Positions 50,980 to 59,023 of a stretch of DNA of 64,000 nt are shown here, in pieces. Source of the DNA: Variovorax brevis (GTDB lineage Bacteria; Pseudomonadota; Gammaproteobacteria; Burkholderiales; Burkholderiaceae_C); NCBI RefSeq assembly GCF_030317105.1, contig NZ_JASZYG010000005.1, forward strand, positions 434,001 to 498,000, in the 5' to 3' direction. The notes beneath the pieces were generated by a model. It did not search any database. It worked only from the letters and a program-made list of their open reading frames with translations, and was not told where the DNA came from. Position 1 is the stretch's first letter. Every line of letters begins with the position of its first letter. A program made the translations under genes and the position numbers.

Positions 50980-51006
50980 TTCAAATATCTCCTGTGTTGC
51001 CTGGAA

Positions 51007-52797
51007 TTACTTCTTCTTCGCCGTTGCCGGGTTCAGACTGGTGATGCGGCCGCTCTCCGTCCCTGCGGTTTCGTCGATGACTGCATTGATGAGGGTGGGC
51101 TTGCCGGATGCGACCGCTTCGGTGAGCGCCGCCTGCAATTCGTCCGCCGTGGTGGCGTGGACGCCGACGCCGCCGAAGGCTTCCATCAGCTTGTCGTAGC
51201 GCGCGTTCTTGACGAAGACGGTTGGTGCCACGTCGGCGGTGCCGCTGCTGTTCACGTCGGTGCCGCGGTACACGCCGTTGTTGTTGAAGACGATGACGCA
51301 CACCGGCAGGTTGTAGCGGCAGATGGTCTCGACTTCCATGCCGCTGAAGCCGAAGGCGCTGTCGCCTTCGATGGCGATCACCGGCTTGCCCGTGACCACC
51401 GCAGCGGCAACCGAGAAGCCCATGCCGATGCCCATGATCCCCCAGGTGCCCACGTCCAGGCGCTTGCGCGGCTCGTACATGTCCACGATGCTGCGTGCGA
51501 AGTCCAGCGTGTTGGCGCCTTCGTTCACCACGATGGCGTCGGGGCGGGCCTTGACCTGGTCGCGGATCACGCTCAGCGCGCTCTGGAAGTTCATCGGCGA
51601 CGGACGCGCAGCCAGCGTGGCGGCCATCTTCGACAGGTTCTTGTCCTTGCGCTCGGCAATGGCGCCGGTCCACTCGGCCGGCGGCTTGGCCCACTTGCCA
51701 TCGATGCCGGCCAGCAGCGCCGACACGCAGGAGCCGATGTCGCCGATCACCGGCGCCTCGATGGCGACGTTGCTGTCGATCTCGGTTGGCGCGATGTCGA
51801 TCTGGATGAACTTCTTGGCGCCTTTTTCCTGCGCCCAGGTCTTGCCCTTGCCGTGCGAGAGCAGCCAGTTCAGGCGCGCACCGACCAGCATCACGACGTC
51901 GGCTTCCTGCAGCACATACGAGCGCGCGGCAGCGGCCGATTGCGCATGGGTGTCGGGCAGCAGGCCCTTGGCCATCGACATTGGCAGGTAGGGGATGCCG
52001 GTCTTCTCGACCAACGCGCGGATGTCGGCGTCGGCTTGCGCATACGCAGCGCCCTTGCCCAGCAGGATCAGCGGCTTCTTGGCGCCCTTGAGCAGGTCGA
52101 GCGCGCGCTGGACCGTGTCGGCCGCCGGGATCTGGCGCGGTGCCGGATCGACGACCTTGATGAGCGACTTCTTGCCGGCGACGGCGTCCATCGTCTGCGC
52201 GAACAGCTTGGCCGGCAGGTCGAGGTACACGCCACCCGGGCGGCCCGACAGCGCAGCGCGAATGGCGCGCGCAATGCCCACGCCGATGTCTTCAGCGTGC
52301 AGCACGCGGAAGGCCGCCTTGCACAGCGGCTTGGCGATGGCCAATTGGTCCATTTCCTCGTAGTCGCCCTGTTGCAGGTCGACGATCTCGCGCTCGCTGG
52401 AGCCGCTGATCAGGATCATCGGGAAACAGTTGGTCGTCGCATTGGCCAGGGAGGTCAGGCCGTTCAGGAAGCCCGGCGCAGACACCGTCAGGCAGATGCC
52501 CGGCTTTTGGGTCAGGAAGCCCGCAGCGGCCGCGGCATTGCCGGCGTGCTGCTCGTGGCGGAAGGAGATGACCCGCATGCCCTCGGCCTGCGCCATGCGC
52601 GTAAGGTCGGTGATGGGAATGCCCGGCAGGCCGAAGATGGTGTCGATGCCGTTGAGCTTCAACGCGTCGATGACCAGATGGAATCCATCGGTGGTTTCGG
52701 CGGCCGGCGCAGAGTCGGTCATGTTTTTGAGGGCGCGTGCAACTTCGGCGTCCGCCACTGTCGCAAGAGCCTGCTTTTCCGTGCTGACTGAAGACAT
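51007..52797 (-). CDS. oxc: Oxalyl-CoA decarboxylase
   Basis: A 596-residue ThDP enzyme that converts oxalyl-CoA to formyl-CoA and CO2. The ThDP-activating Glu82 is in RHEQHAGNAA, and the diphosphate-Mg site is GDSAFGFSGME...NNNGVYRG. It has a 30-residue N-terminal extension relative to the Oxalobacter enzyme (568). The start is well supported by AAGGAGAGAC. It is the first gene of oxc-frc-PAS-frc. An FNR-type palindrome is centred 80 bases upstream of the ATG, with a CATAGT -10-like hexamer at the spacing expected for activation at about -42. Confidence 0.95.
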   Translation of the reverse strand: MSSVSTEKQALATVADAEVARALKNMTDSAPAAETTDGFHLVIDALKLNGIDTIFGLPGIPITDLTRMAQAEGMRVISFRHEQHAGNAAAAAGFLTQKPGICLTVSAPGFLNGLTSLANATTNCFPMILISGSSEREIVDLQQGDYEEMDQLAIAKPLCKAAFRVLHAEDIGVGIARAIRAALSGRPGGVYLDLPAKLFAQTMDAVAGKKSLIKVVDPAPRQIPAADTVQRALDLLKGAKKPLILLGKGAAYAQADADIRALVEKTGIPYLPMSMAKGLLPDTHAQSAAAARSYVLQEADVVMLVGARLNWLLSHGKGKTWAQEKGAKKFIQIDIAPTEIDSNVAIEAPVIGDIGSCVSALLAGIDGKWAKPPAEWTGAIAERKDKNLSKMAATLAARPSPMNFQSALSVIRDQVKARPDAIVVNEGANTLDFARSIVDMYEPRKRLDVGTWGIMGIGMGFSVAAAVVTGKPVIAIEGDSAFGFSGMEVETICRYNLPVCVIVFNNNGVYRGTDVNSSGTADVAPTVFVKNARYDKLMEAFGGVGVHATTADELQAALTEAVASGKPTLINAVIDETAGTESGRITSLNPATAKKK

Positions 52798-52841
52798 GTC
52801 TCTCCTTCTACTTTCAACGAATGGCCGAAGCCCGTGCCGCG

Positions 52842-52884
52842 ACTATGATTCGCGCCATCCCATTCGGCCGTTGACCTATGTCAA
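52842..52884 (-). promoter_or_regulatory. FNR-type site and -10 element of the oxc operon
   Basis: TTGACCTATGTCAA at 52871-52884 is a TTGAC-N4-GTCAA palindrome. On the minus strand a CATAGT hexamer (52847-52842) lies 33 bases from the palindrome centre, placing the site near -42 from the predicted start, as in class II activation by Crp/Fnr proteins. The divergent regulator gene begins 70 bases on the other side. Confidence 0.7.
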
Positions 52885-52953
52885 CTTTCCGGAAAACGAC
52901 GCTGTCAAAAGATGCGAAGCGGCGGTGTTGCGAAAAGCGAGTAATCGGTAACC

Positions 52954-53562
52954 ATGACGTTGTTGGAAAACCACCCGGAGAAAAACATCATTCGACTCCA
53001 GCTCCGGGAGAATGTGCTGCTCAAGGACCTGAGCGAGAGCGAGCGGGCAGAACTGGAATCGCACCTGGTCGTCGTCGACGGCAACAAGGGCGAGTTCCTG
53101 CTGCACCAGGGCGTGCGCGACATGGCCCAGTACTTCATCATCGAAGGCATCCTCAAGCGCGTTGTCAGCAACGCGCAGGGCAAGGAAATGATCCTGCGCT
53201 TCGCCGACGAGCAGGACATGGAAACCAGCTACGCCGCGCTGCGCCTGGGCACGCCGACGCCCTACGGCATCGTCTGCGTCACCAAGGCGCGGGTGGTGAG
53301 CCTGCCGCTCAAGGAGTGGATCGCCTTCCTGAACCGCCATCCGCAGGCCAAGGAGCTGTTCGAGTACATGGTGATGCGCGGGATGAGCGAAATCATGGCG
53401 CACACCATCACGCTGCACCTGCTGGACGCGCCGGGGCGGGTTCACCGTTTCACGCGCAAGCATCCGGAACTGGTGGACCGGATTCCGCGCAAGGAGCTGG
53501 CGTCATACCTGAACCTGTCGCCGGAGACGCTGAGCCGGTTGCGCAAGCGCGGGAAGATCTAG
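52954..53562 (+). CDS. Crp/Fnr family transcriptional regulator
   Basis: A 202-residue regulator with an N-terminal cyclic-nucleotide-binding-like beta-roll (about 15-120), the dimer helix (about 124-155) and a C-terminal winged HTH. The recognition helix LSPETLSRLRKRG keeps Glu191, Ser194 and Arg195, the E-xx-SR contacts that FNR-type proteins make with TTGA half-sites. The chain has a single cysteine (Cys108), so it cannot hold an FNR-like [4Fe-4S] cluster; the effector is unknown. It is divergent from oxc, and a TTGAC-N4-GTCAA palindrome lies in the shared intergenic space. It is the likely regulator of the oxalate operon and perhaps of two further units with the same site. Confidence 0.88.
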   Translation: MTLLENHPEKNIIRLQLRENVLLKDLSESERAELESHLVVVDGNKGEFLLHQGVRDMAQYFIIEGILKRVVSNAQGKEMILRFADEQDMETSYAALRLGTPTPYGIVCVTKARVVSLPLKEWIAFLNRHPQAKELFEYMVMRGMSEIMAHTITLHLLDAPGRVHRFTRKHPELVDRIPRKELASYLNLSPETLSRLRKRGKI

Positions 53563-53662
53563 GAAGATCCGGGCGAGGTACCGCGCTCCGCCGGCGCGGC
53601 TTGGCCTCAACTGCCTCCTGCGTGGGCGCGCGTTGCCCGACCCGCGGGGGGCCGGGACGGCC

Positions 53663-54499
53663 TCAGGTCTGCTTCGACGACGTGAACCGCCGCGTCGTCG
53701 CCATCAACCTCAGCTCGTTGTCGACGCCCGACACGCCACTCACGGCCGCTGCCGTGCTCTCGGCCTGCTGCCGCTCTTCCGCGCTGACGACGATCCCGCG
53801 CAAGACGACGCGGCTGCCATCGGCGTCGATCGTGATGTTGATGTCGCGCGTGGCGGCCTCGCCCTTCAGGGCGGCGCGCACGCTTGCCGCCAGCGCCATG
53901 TTGGCAAGCAGGGCGCGCGACTCCGGCGTCTCGGCGAACTCGGGCCGGCGCACCAATTGCGCGATCTGCTCCACGCAGGTATCGACCGACAGCCGATCGG
54001 TGTTGAGAACGGCGTCGTACAACACCGGGTCGCCCCAGGTCACGCCGAACTGCTCGTGCATGCGCGCGGCGTGCGCCTTGTCGCTTCGTCGGATCTCCGC
54101 TTCGGCAAACGCGTAGTCGTCGGTCTCCAGGTCGGCCATCAGCCACTCGACGCGCTTCTCCAGCGAGCGGGTGATGCGCACGCACACGACGTGCGGAACC
54201 GGGCGCAGCAGGCAGGTGGCGCCCCAGCCGCGGATGACCACATTGCCGCGGTCCGCCACGGCATAAAGCTCTTCCGCGGTGTAGAGCGCCAGCGTTCGCC
54301 GGTCGGTCTTCAACCGCTCGACCAGCCCCGCTTTGCCTTCGCGCAGCCGGCTGATGAGGCTGTGGGACACGTCCATCTTGCCGGCGACGTGCTCGATGAC
54401 CTCGTGTCGCATCACCGCGAGCCCGAGCCTCTCGGCGAGCCCGGCGGCAACATCCTTGGCGAGGGAACCCATTTCCTGGGTCATGGCGATGACGGGCAT
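53663..54499 (-). CDS. Cytidylate kinase-like protein with C-terminal BON domain
   Basis: A 278-residue protein. Residues 1-190 match the cytidylate-kinase-like family (P-loop region MTQEMGSLAKDVAAGLAERLG near the N-terminus, VIRGWGATCLL, VRITRSLEKRVEWLM). Residues about 205-275 form a BON domain (RDINITIDADGSRVVLRGIVVSAEERQQAE...VSGVSGVDNELRL). BON domains usually bind membranes or ligands, and their fusion to a nucleotide-kinase fold is unusual. The start at 54499 has AAGGAAAACATC upstream; an ATG at 54514 overlaps the tctA stop (ATGA). It is co-transcribed with tctA, so it may regulate or phosphorylate something tied to carboxylate uptake. Confidence 0.82.
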   Translation of the reverse strand: MPVIAMTQEMGSLAKDVAAGLAERLGLAVMRHEVIEHVAGKMDVSHSLISRLREGKAGLVERLKTDRRTLALYTAEELYAVADRGNVVIRGWGATCLLRPVPHVVCVRITRSLEKRVEWLMADLETDDYAFAEAEIRRSDKAHAARMHEQFGVTWGDPVLYDAVLNTDRLSVDTCVEQIAQLVRRPEFAETPESRALLANMALAASVRAALKGEAATRDINITIDADGSRVVLRGIVVSAEERQQAESTAAAVSGVSGVDNELRLMATTRRFTSSKQT

Positions 54500-54513
54500 G
54501 ATGTTTTCCTTCA

Positions 54514-56043
54514 TCAGTCCACCGGCCGTTCGCTTGCAAATTCGTCAACCTTCGGGTGCTTGATCAGCGCGATCAGCTTGGAGATCAACGGCCAGAACAG
54601 AAGCACGAGCGCCAGCGTGGTGATGCCACCCACCAGCGGGTTGGAGAACATGATCATCACGTCGCCTTGCGACACCAGCATGGCCTGGCGGAACGAGTCT
54701 TCCGCCTTGTCGCCCAGCACCAGAGCCAGCACCAGCGGCGCCAGCGGAAAGTCGAGCTTCTTGAACAGGTAGCCGACGATGCCGAAGCCCAGCATGAACC
54801 AGATGTCCAGCATGGCGTTGTGCACCGTGTAGGCGCCGATGGCGCAGATCACGATGATCACCGGCGCGATGATCGAGAACGGAATGCGCAGGATCGACGC
54901 GAAGAGCGGCACCGTGCTCAGCACCACGATCAGCCCGACGATGTTGCCCAGGTACATCGACGCGATCAGGCCCCACACGAAGTCCTTCTGCTCGACGAAG
55001 AGCAGCGGCCCCGGTTGCAGGCCCCAGATCAGCAGGCCGCCCAGCAGCACAGCCGCGGTGGGGGAGCCCGGAATGCCGAGTGCCAGCATCGGCAGCAGCG
55101 CGCTGGTGCCGGCCGCGTGCGCCGCGGTTTCCGGTGCGACCACGCCTTCCATTTCGCCGGTGCCGAATTTCGACCCGTTCTTCGACATCTTCTTGGCCAG
55201 GCCATAGCTCATGAACGACGCCGGCGTGGCGCCGCCGGGCGTGATGCCCATCCAGATGCCGATGAGCGAACTGCGCACGGAGGTCACCCAGTACTGGGGC
55301 AGCTTCTTCCAGGTTTGCAGCACCACCTTGGGATCGATCTTGGCCGTCTGGCCGTTGAAGCTCAGGCCTTCTTCCATCGACAGCAGGATTTCGCCGATGC
55401 CGAACAAGCCGATGACGGCGATCAGGAAGTCGAAGCCGCGCATCAGCTCGGCCTGGCCGAAGGTCAGGCGCAGCTGGCCGGTGACCGTGTCCATGCCGAC
55501 CGAGGCCAGTGCAAAGCCCAGCGCCATCGACGCAAGGATCTTGAAGGGCGAGCCCTTGCCCATGCCCACGAAGCTGCAGAAAGTGAGCAGGTACACCGCA
55601 AAGAATTCCGGCGAGCCGAACTTGAGCGCGAACTTCGCCACCAGCGGCGCCAGGAAGGTGATCATGATCACCGCCACCAGCGCGCCCACGAAGGACGAAG
55701 TGAAGGCCGTGGTGAGCGCCTCGCCGGCGCGGCCCTGCTGCGCCATGGGGTAGCCGTCGAAGGTGGTTGCCACCGACCAGGGCTCGCCCGGAATGTTGAA
55801 CAGGATCGAGGTGATGGCCCCGCCGAACAGTGCGCCCCAGTAGAGGCACGACAGCATGATGATCGCCGAGGTCGGCGACATCGTGAAGGTGAGCGGCAGC
55901 AGGATCGCCACGCCGTTGGCGCCGCCCAGTCCGGGCAGCACGCCGATCAGCACGCCGAGGATGATCCCCACGAACATCAGGCCGATGTTCATGGGGCTCA
56001 GGATCACGGCGAAGCCCTGCGCAAGGGCGTTGATTTCTTCCAT
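54514..56043 (-). CDS. tctA: Tripartite tricarboxylate transporter TctA subunit
   Basis: A 509-residue polytopic permease of the TTT family, with GVLIGVLPGLGGANGVAILLPL, SCLYWGALFGGAITSILFNIPGEPWSVATTFDGYPMAQQGRAGEAL, and ALVLGDKAEDSFRQAMLVSQGD as signatures. It works with TctB, encoded 22 bases upstream, and the Bug protein TctC at the head of the operon. Its GGANG and WSVATTFDGYP variants differ from the other TctA in the window, so the two systems probably have different substrates. The operon carries the same FNR-type site as oxc, which makes oxalate or another dicarboxylate a candidate substrate. Confidence 0.92.
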   Translation of the reverse strand: MEEINALAQGFAVILSPMNIGLMFVGIILGVLIGVLPGLGGANGVAILLPLTFTMSPTSAIIMLSCLYWGALFGGAITSILFNIPGEPWSVATTFDGYPMAQQGRAGEALTTAFTSSFVGALVAVIMITFLAPLVAKFALKFGSPEFFAVYLLTFCSFVGMGKGSPFKILASMALGFALASVGMDTVTGQLRLTFGQAELMRGFDFLIAVIGLFGIGEILLSMEEGLSFNGQTAKIDPKVVLQTWKKLPQYWVTSVRSSLIGIWMGITPGGATPASFMSYGLAKKMSKNGSKFGTGEMEGVVAPETAAHAAGTSALLPMLALGIPGSPTAAVLLGGLLIWGLQPGPLLFVEQKDFVWGLIASMYLGNIVGLIVVLSTVPLFASILRIPFSIIAPVIIVICAIGAYTVHNAMLDIWFMLGFGIVGYLFKKLDFPLAPLVLALVLGDKAEDSFRQAMLVSQGDVMIMFSNPLVGGITTLALVLLFWPLISKLIALIKHPKVDEFASERPVD

Positions 56044-56065
56044 TTCGCGTTTGCTCCGTGGGGGT

Positions 56066-56587
56066 TCAGTAGCCGAGGAAGGCCAGCGGATCGAGCTTGC
56101 CCTTGAAGAGCGGCACCTTGAACCACACTTCGAACATCAGGAAGAACAGCACGTTGACGGCCAGCGCCGCGATCACGCTCTTCACCCACGAGAACTTGCC
56201 CAGGATGATCATGAACAGGGCGATGTAGATCGCCGAGGCCACGTAGATCCCGATCAGCGAGATGCCCAGCACGTACACCGTGGCCGGCAGCAGCACCGAG
56301 AGCACGCGCTTGAGCTGTTCCTTGTCGACGAACACCTCGGTGTTCTTGTTCTTGCCGAGGATGGCCTGGTAGAAGATGCCCAGCGCCGAGATCGTGATGA
56401 TCACGCCGATGTAGAAGGGAAAGTAGCCGGAGCCAGGGCCATCGCTGGTCCAGCCGGCGCCCAGGCGCCGGCTTTCCACGATGACCACGATGCCGATGAC
56501 GAGCAGAACCGCCGCGACCACGGCGTCCACCACATTGGTGGCAACGCCTTTGCGCACGGCGCTGCCGGAAGAATCCTCGTGCTCCAT
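56066..56587 (-). CDS. tctB: Tripartite tricarboxylate transporter TctB subunit
   Basis: A 173-residue small membrane subunit. Four helices are visible (about 20-38, 58-75, 92-118 and 130-150), with GPGSGYFPFYIGVIITISALGIFY as the TctB signature. The ATG at 56587 sits behind GGAGG and is preferred over an upstream ATG at 56614 without such a site. It lies between tctC (121 bases upstream, with a stem-loop in the gap) and tctA (22 bases downstream). Confidence 0.88.
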   Translation of the reverse strand: MEHEDSSGSAVRKGVATNVVDAVVAAVLLVIGIVVIVESRRLGAGWTSDGPGSGYFPFYIGVIITISALGIFYQAILGKNKNTEVFVDKEQLKRVLSVLLPATVYVLGISLIGIYVASAIYIALFMIILGKFSWVKSVIAALAVNVLFFLMFEVWFKVPLFKGKLDPLAFLGY

Positions 56588-56635
56588 GGAGCCTCCATCC
56601 TCGAAGAAAGTCATGAAATGGGCGCGTAGCCGAAC

Positions 56636-56660
56636 TTGCCCTGCGCGGGCGGCAGGGCAA
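56636..56660 (-). other. Stem-loop between tctC and tctB
   Basis: TTGCCCTG / CAGGGCAA (56636-56643, 56653-56660) with a 9-base loop, in the 121-base gap. Without a T-tract it is likelier to stabilise the 3' end of the abundant binding-protein mRNA than to terminate. Confidence 0.5.
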
Positions 56661-56708
56661 TCGCAGCAGGGGGCAGCACGCCGCGCGCGTGGGCGTGCGC
56701 CCGTCCGG

Positions 56709-57731
56709 TCACTTCGGGGCCATGAAGCCCGCTTCGGTCATCAGTGTCTTGTGATCTGCTTCGGCCTTGGTGAGCCATTTCGCGTAGGGTTCGCCCGTCA
56801 GGAAGGTCTGGTTGAACGCACCTTTTTCCATGTACTCGGCCCAGTCAGGCGTGGCGCGCACCTTGGTGAGCAAGTCCACGTAGAAGGCGAGTTCGTCGGG
56901 CTTGATGCCCGGCGGCATGAAGATGCCGCGCAGCATCGTGTAGGCCGTCGGCACGCCGGCTTCCTTGCAGGTCGGGATGTCGTTCCACGATTGCGTGTCG
57001 GTCACCTTGGCCTTGAAGGGCATGCGCTGTTCGTCGAACACGCACTGCGCGCGCAGCTTGCCGGCACGCCACTGGGCCACGGCTTCGATCGGGTTGTTGA
57101 CGGTGGAGTTGATGTGACCACCCACCAACTGGACGGCCACCTCGCCGCCGCCCTTGAAGGGCACGTAGATGAACTTGGTGCCGGTTGCCTTCTCCAGCGC
57201 GACGGTGATGATCTGGTCTTCCTGCTTGGAGCCGGTGCCGCCCATCTTGAACTTGTTGGGGCCTGCCGCCTTGGCTGCGGCGATGTATTCGGCCGCGCTC
57301 TTGTAGGGCTCGTCCGCGTTGGTCCACAGCACGAACTGGTCGAGCGCCATCATGGCGACGGGGGTCATGTCCTTCCAGTTGAAGGGCACGCCGGTGGCCA
57401 TCGGCGTGGTGAAGAGGTTCGAGAGCGTGATGACGATCTTGTACGGGTCGCCCTTGGCTTCCTTGACTGCCAGGAAGCCCTCGGCGCCAGCGCCACCGGA
57501 CTTGTTGACGACGATGAGTGGCTCTTTCATCAGCTTGTGCTTGATGACGATGCCCTGGATCAGGCGAGCCATCTGGTCTGCGCCGCCGCCGGTGCCTGCC
57601 GGCACGACGAACTCGACGGGCTTGGTTGGCTCCCACGCAAACGCGGGGGCAGCAACCGACAGTGCAAGCAGGGCAGTAGCGCAGAGTTTGGTTCTGCAAG
57701 CCCGGCTGCGCGCGAAGAGTCTCTCGATCAT
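56709..57731 (-). CDS. tctC: Tripartite tricarboxylate transporter substrate-binding protein (TctC/Bug)
   Basis: A 340-residue periplasmic binding protein. Signal peptide MIERLFARSRACRTKLCATALLALSVAAPAFA precedes WEPTKPVEFVVPAGTGGGADQMARL; NKSGGAGAEGFLAVKEAKGDPYKIVI and PFKGGGEVAVQLVGGHINSTVNNP are family blocks of a Bug subgroup with a TGGGADQ loop, distinct from the other three Bug proteins here. The start at 57731 follows AGGAGACAAGTG. It heads the operon tctC-tctB-tctA-kinase/BON. TTGACCTCGGTCAA lies 98-111 bases upstream of the start codon. Confidence 0.92.
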   Translation of the reverse strand: MIERLFARSRACRTKLCATALLALSVAAPAFAWEPTKPVEFVVPAGTGGGADQMARLIQGIVIKHKLMKEPLIVVNKSGGAGAEGFLAVKEAKGDPYKIVITLSNLFTTPMATGVPFNWKDMTPVAMMALDQFVLWTNADEPYKSAAEYIAAAKAAGPNKFKMGGTGSKQEDQIITVALEKATGTKFIYVPFKGGGEVAVQLVGGHINSTVNNPIEAVAQWRAGKLRAQCVFDEQRMPFKAKVTDTQSWNDIPTCKEAGVPTAYTMLRGIFMPPGIKPDELAFYVDLLTKVRATPDWAEYMEKGAFNQTFLTGEPYAKWLTKAEADHKTLMTEAGFMAPK

Positions 57732-57828
57732 CACTTGTCTCCTGAACAGTTCGCCTTTCTCGTAGTTATGAATTTGTGGCGGAACTCCCCAACGAAACCG
57801 ATGCTGCGCGTTGGCGCTGCGATGCAAA

Positions 57829-57842
57829 TTGACCTCGGTCAA
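57829..57842. promoter_or_regulatory. FNR-type palindrome upstream of tctC
   Basis: TTGACCTCGGTCAA, followed on the plus strand by CTTTTCCAAAA, nearly the same flank as at the oxc site. It is 98-111 bases upstream of the tctC start. No convincing -10 hexamer was found at the expected spacing. Confidence 0.65.
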
Positions 57843-58017
57843 CTTTTCCAAAATGCCGTATCGGGGTATGCCCGCGCCCTTGGGGATGGGTCGCGCGCAT
57901 GTGGACAGTATGAGTTGGCGCGCGCAAAGGCGCGCAGCAAAAAACTTAACGCAAACACCATGAAGAGAAATGTCTTACTGATGTCGAAGTTGAATGCCGC
58001 GGCGCGAAACGCGCAGG

Positions 58018-58947
58018 CTATGTCATGAGCGCACGCACATGCGCTGCGGTGCCGGTGCCCAGCGCTTCGAGGCTGTAGCCGCCTTCAAGAATCGAGACGA
58101 CACGCCCGTGTGCGGATTCGTTGGCGATCTGCATGAGCTCGCGCGTGATCCAGTGGAAGTCGTCGTCCTTGAAATTGAGACCGCCGAGCGGGTCCTTGAA
58201 ATGCGCGTCGATGCCGGTCGACAGGATGATCAGTTCCGCGCCGAATTCGCGAAGCGCCGGCAGCATGTCCGCCGACATGCGCGCGCGGAAGGTGGCGGAG
58301 TCGCACGCCAGCGACAAGGGCACGTTGACGATGTTGTGGGCCACGCCGGTTTCGTGGCGCGCGCCGGTGCCGGGGTAAAACGGCGACTGGTGCGACGAGC
58401 CATAGAACAGGTCCGGATCGTTGCTGAAAGTGTTCTGCGTCCCGTTGCCATGGTGCACGTCGAAGTCGACGACCGCCACGCGCTTGAGGCCATGCTTCGC
58501 ACGCGCATGCAGCGCGGCAATGGCGGCCTGGTTGAAGACGCAAAAACCCATCGCGCGATCGGCCTCGGCGTGGTGGCCGCAAGGGCGTGTGGCGCAGAAC
58601 GCATTGCGTGCTTCCCTGGCCACCACCGCATCGACCGCGGCGCACGCCGCGCCCACGCAGCGCATCACCGCTTCGAGCGTGCCCGGCGACATGATGGTGT
58701 CGCCGGCGTCCAGCACCTGGTAGCCCTCGGTGGGGGAGAGGGACTCGACCAACTCGACGTAATCCTCCGTGTGCACCAGCAGCACCTGTTCGCGCGACCC
58801 GCGCGGTGCGTCGCGCCACTCCACGTCCGCGAACTCCGGCGTCTTCAAAGCCTTCAGCACGGCCATGAGGCGTTCTGGCGACTCGGGGTGATGCGGACCC
58901 GGACGATGATCGAGGCAGGCCGGATGGGTGTAGATCAGCGTCGTCAT
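58018..58947 (-). CDS. Histone deacetylase family protein
   Basis: A 309-residue zinc-dependent deacetylase/amidohydrolase of the class II HDAC-like group. Active-site blocks: HHPESPERL, RPCGHHA (paired His), VVDFDVHHGNGTQ (Asp and His zinc ligands) and STGIDAHFKDPLGG (second Asp). Bacterial relatives include acetylpolyamine amidohydrolases and acetoin-utilisation AcuC-like proteins, so the acyl substrate is open. The start at 58947 lies 27 bases from a predicted transcript start. A CAGAAT -10-like hexamer and the palindrome TTGACCTGTGTCAA lie upstream at activator spacing. It sits between the tctCBA operon and a LysR gene, all on the minus strand. Confidence 0.87.
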   Translation of the reverse strand: MTTLIYTHPACLDHRPGPHHPESPERLMAVLKALKTPEFADVEWRDAPRGSREQVLLVHTEDYVELVESLSPTEGYQVLDAGDTIMSPGTLEAVMRCVGAACAAVDAVVAREARNAFCATRPCGHHAEADRAMGFCVFNQAAIAALHARAKHGLKRVAVVDFDVHHGNGTQNTFSNDPDLFYGSSHQSPFYPGTGARHETGVAHNIVNVPLSLACDSATFRARMSADMLPALREFGAELIILSTGIDAHFKDPLGGLNFKDDDFHWITRELMQIANESAHGRVVSILEGGYSLEALGTGTAAHVRALMT

Positions 58948-58980
58948 GTGCAAAGAGCCCCGGATGCTTGTTTGACGGGC

Positions 58981-59023
58981 ATTCTGTGCCCGCCCGAAGC
59001 GCCCGTCACTTGACCTGTGTCAA
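58981..59023 (-). promoter_or_regulatory. FNR-type site and -10 element upstream of the HDAC-family gene
   Basis: TTGACCTGTGTCAA at 59010-59023 overlaps the LysR stop codon. On the minus strand CAGAAT (58986-58981) lies 33 bases from the palindrome centre, exactly the spacing seen at oxc, which suggests direct activation of the deacetylase-like gene. Confidence 0.65.

Noticed and set aside
51157..52791. 544-codon plus-strand open frame
   Set aside because: Antisense to oxc, which has complete ThDP motifs and a clear ribosome site.
54556..56106. 516-codon plus-strand open frame
   Set aside because: Antisense to tctA with repetitive basic composition and no domain.
57961..58023. Short plus-strand ORF of 22 codons (ATGAAGAG...) between tctC and the HDAC-family gene
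   Set aside because: No ribosome site and no family-like composition.
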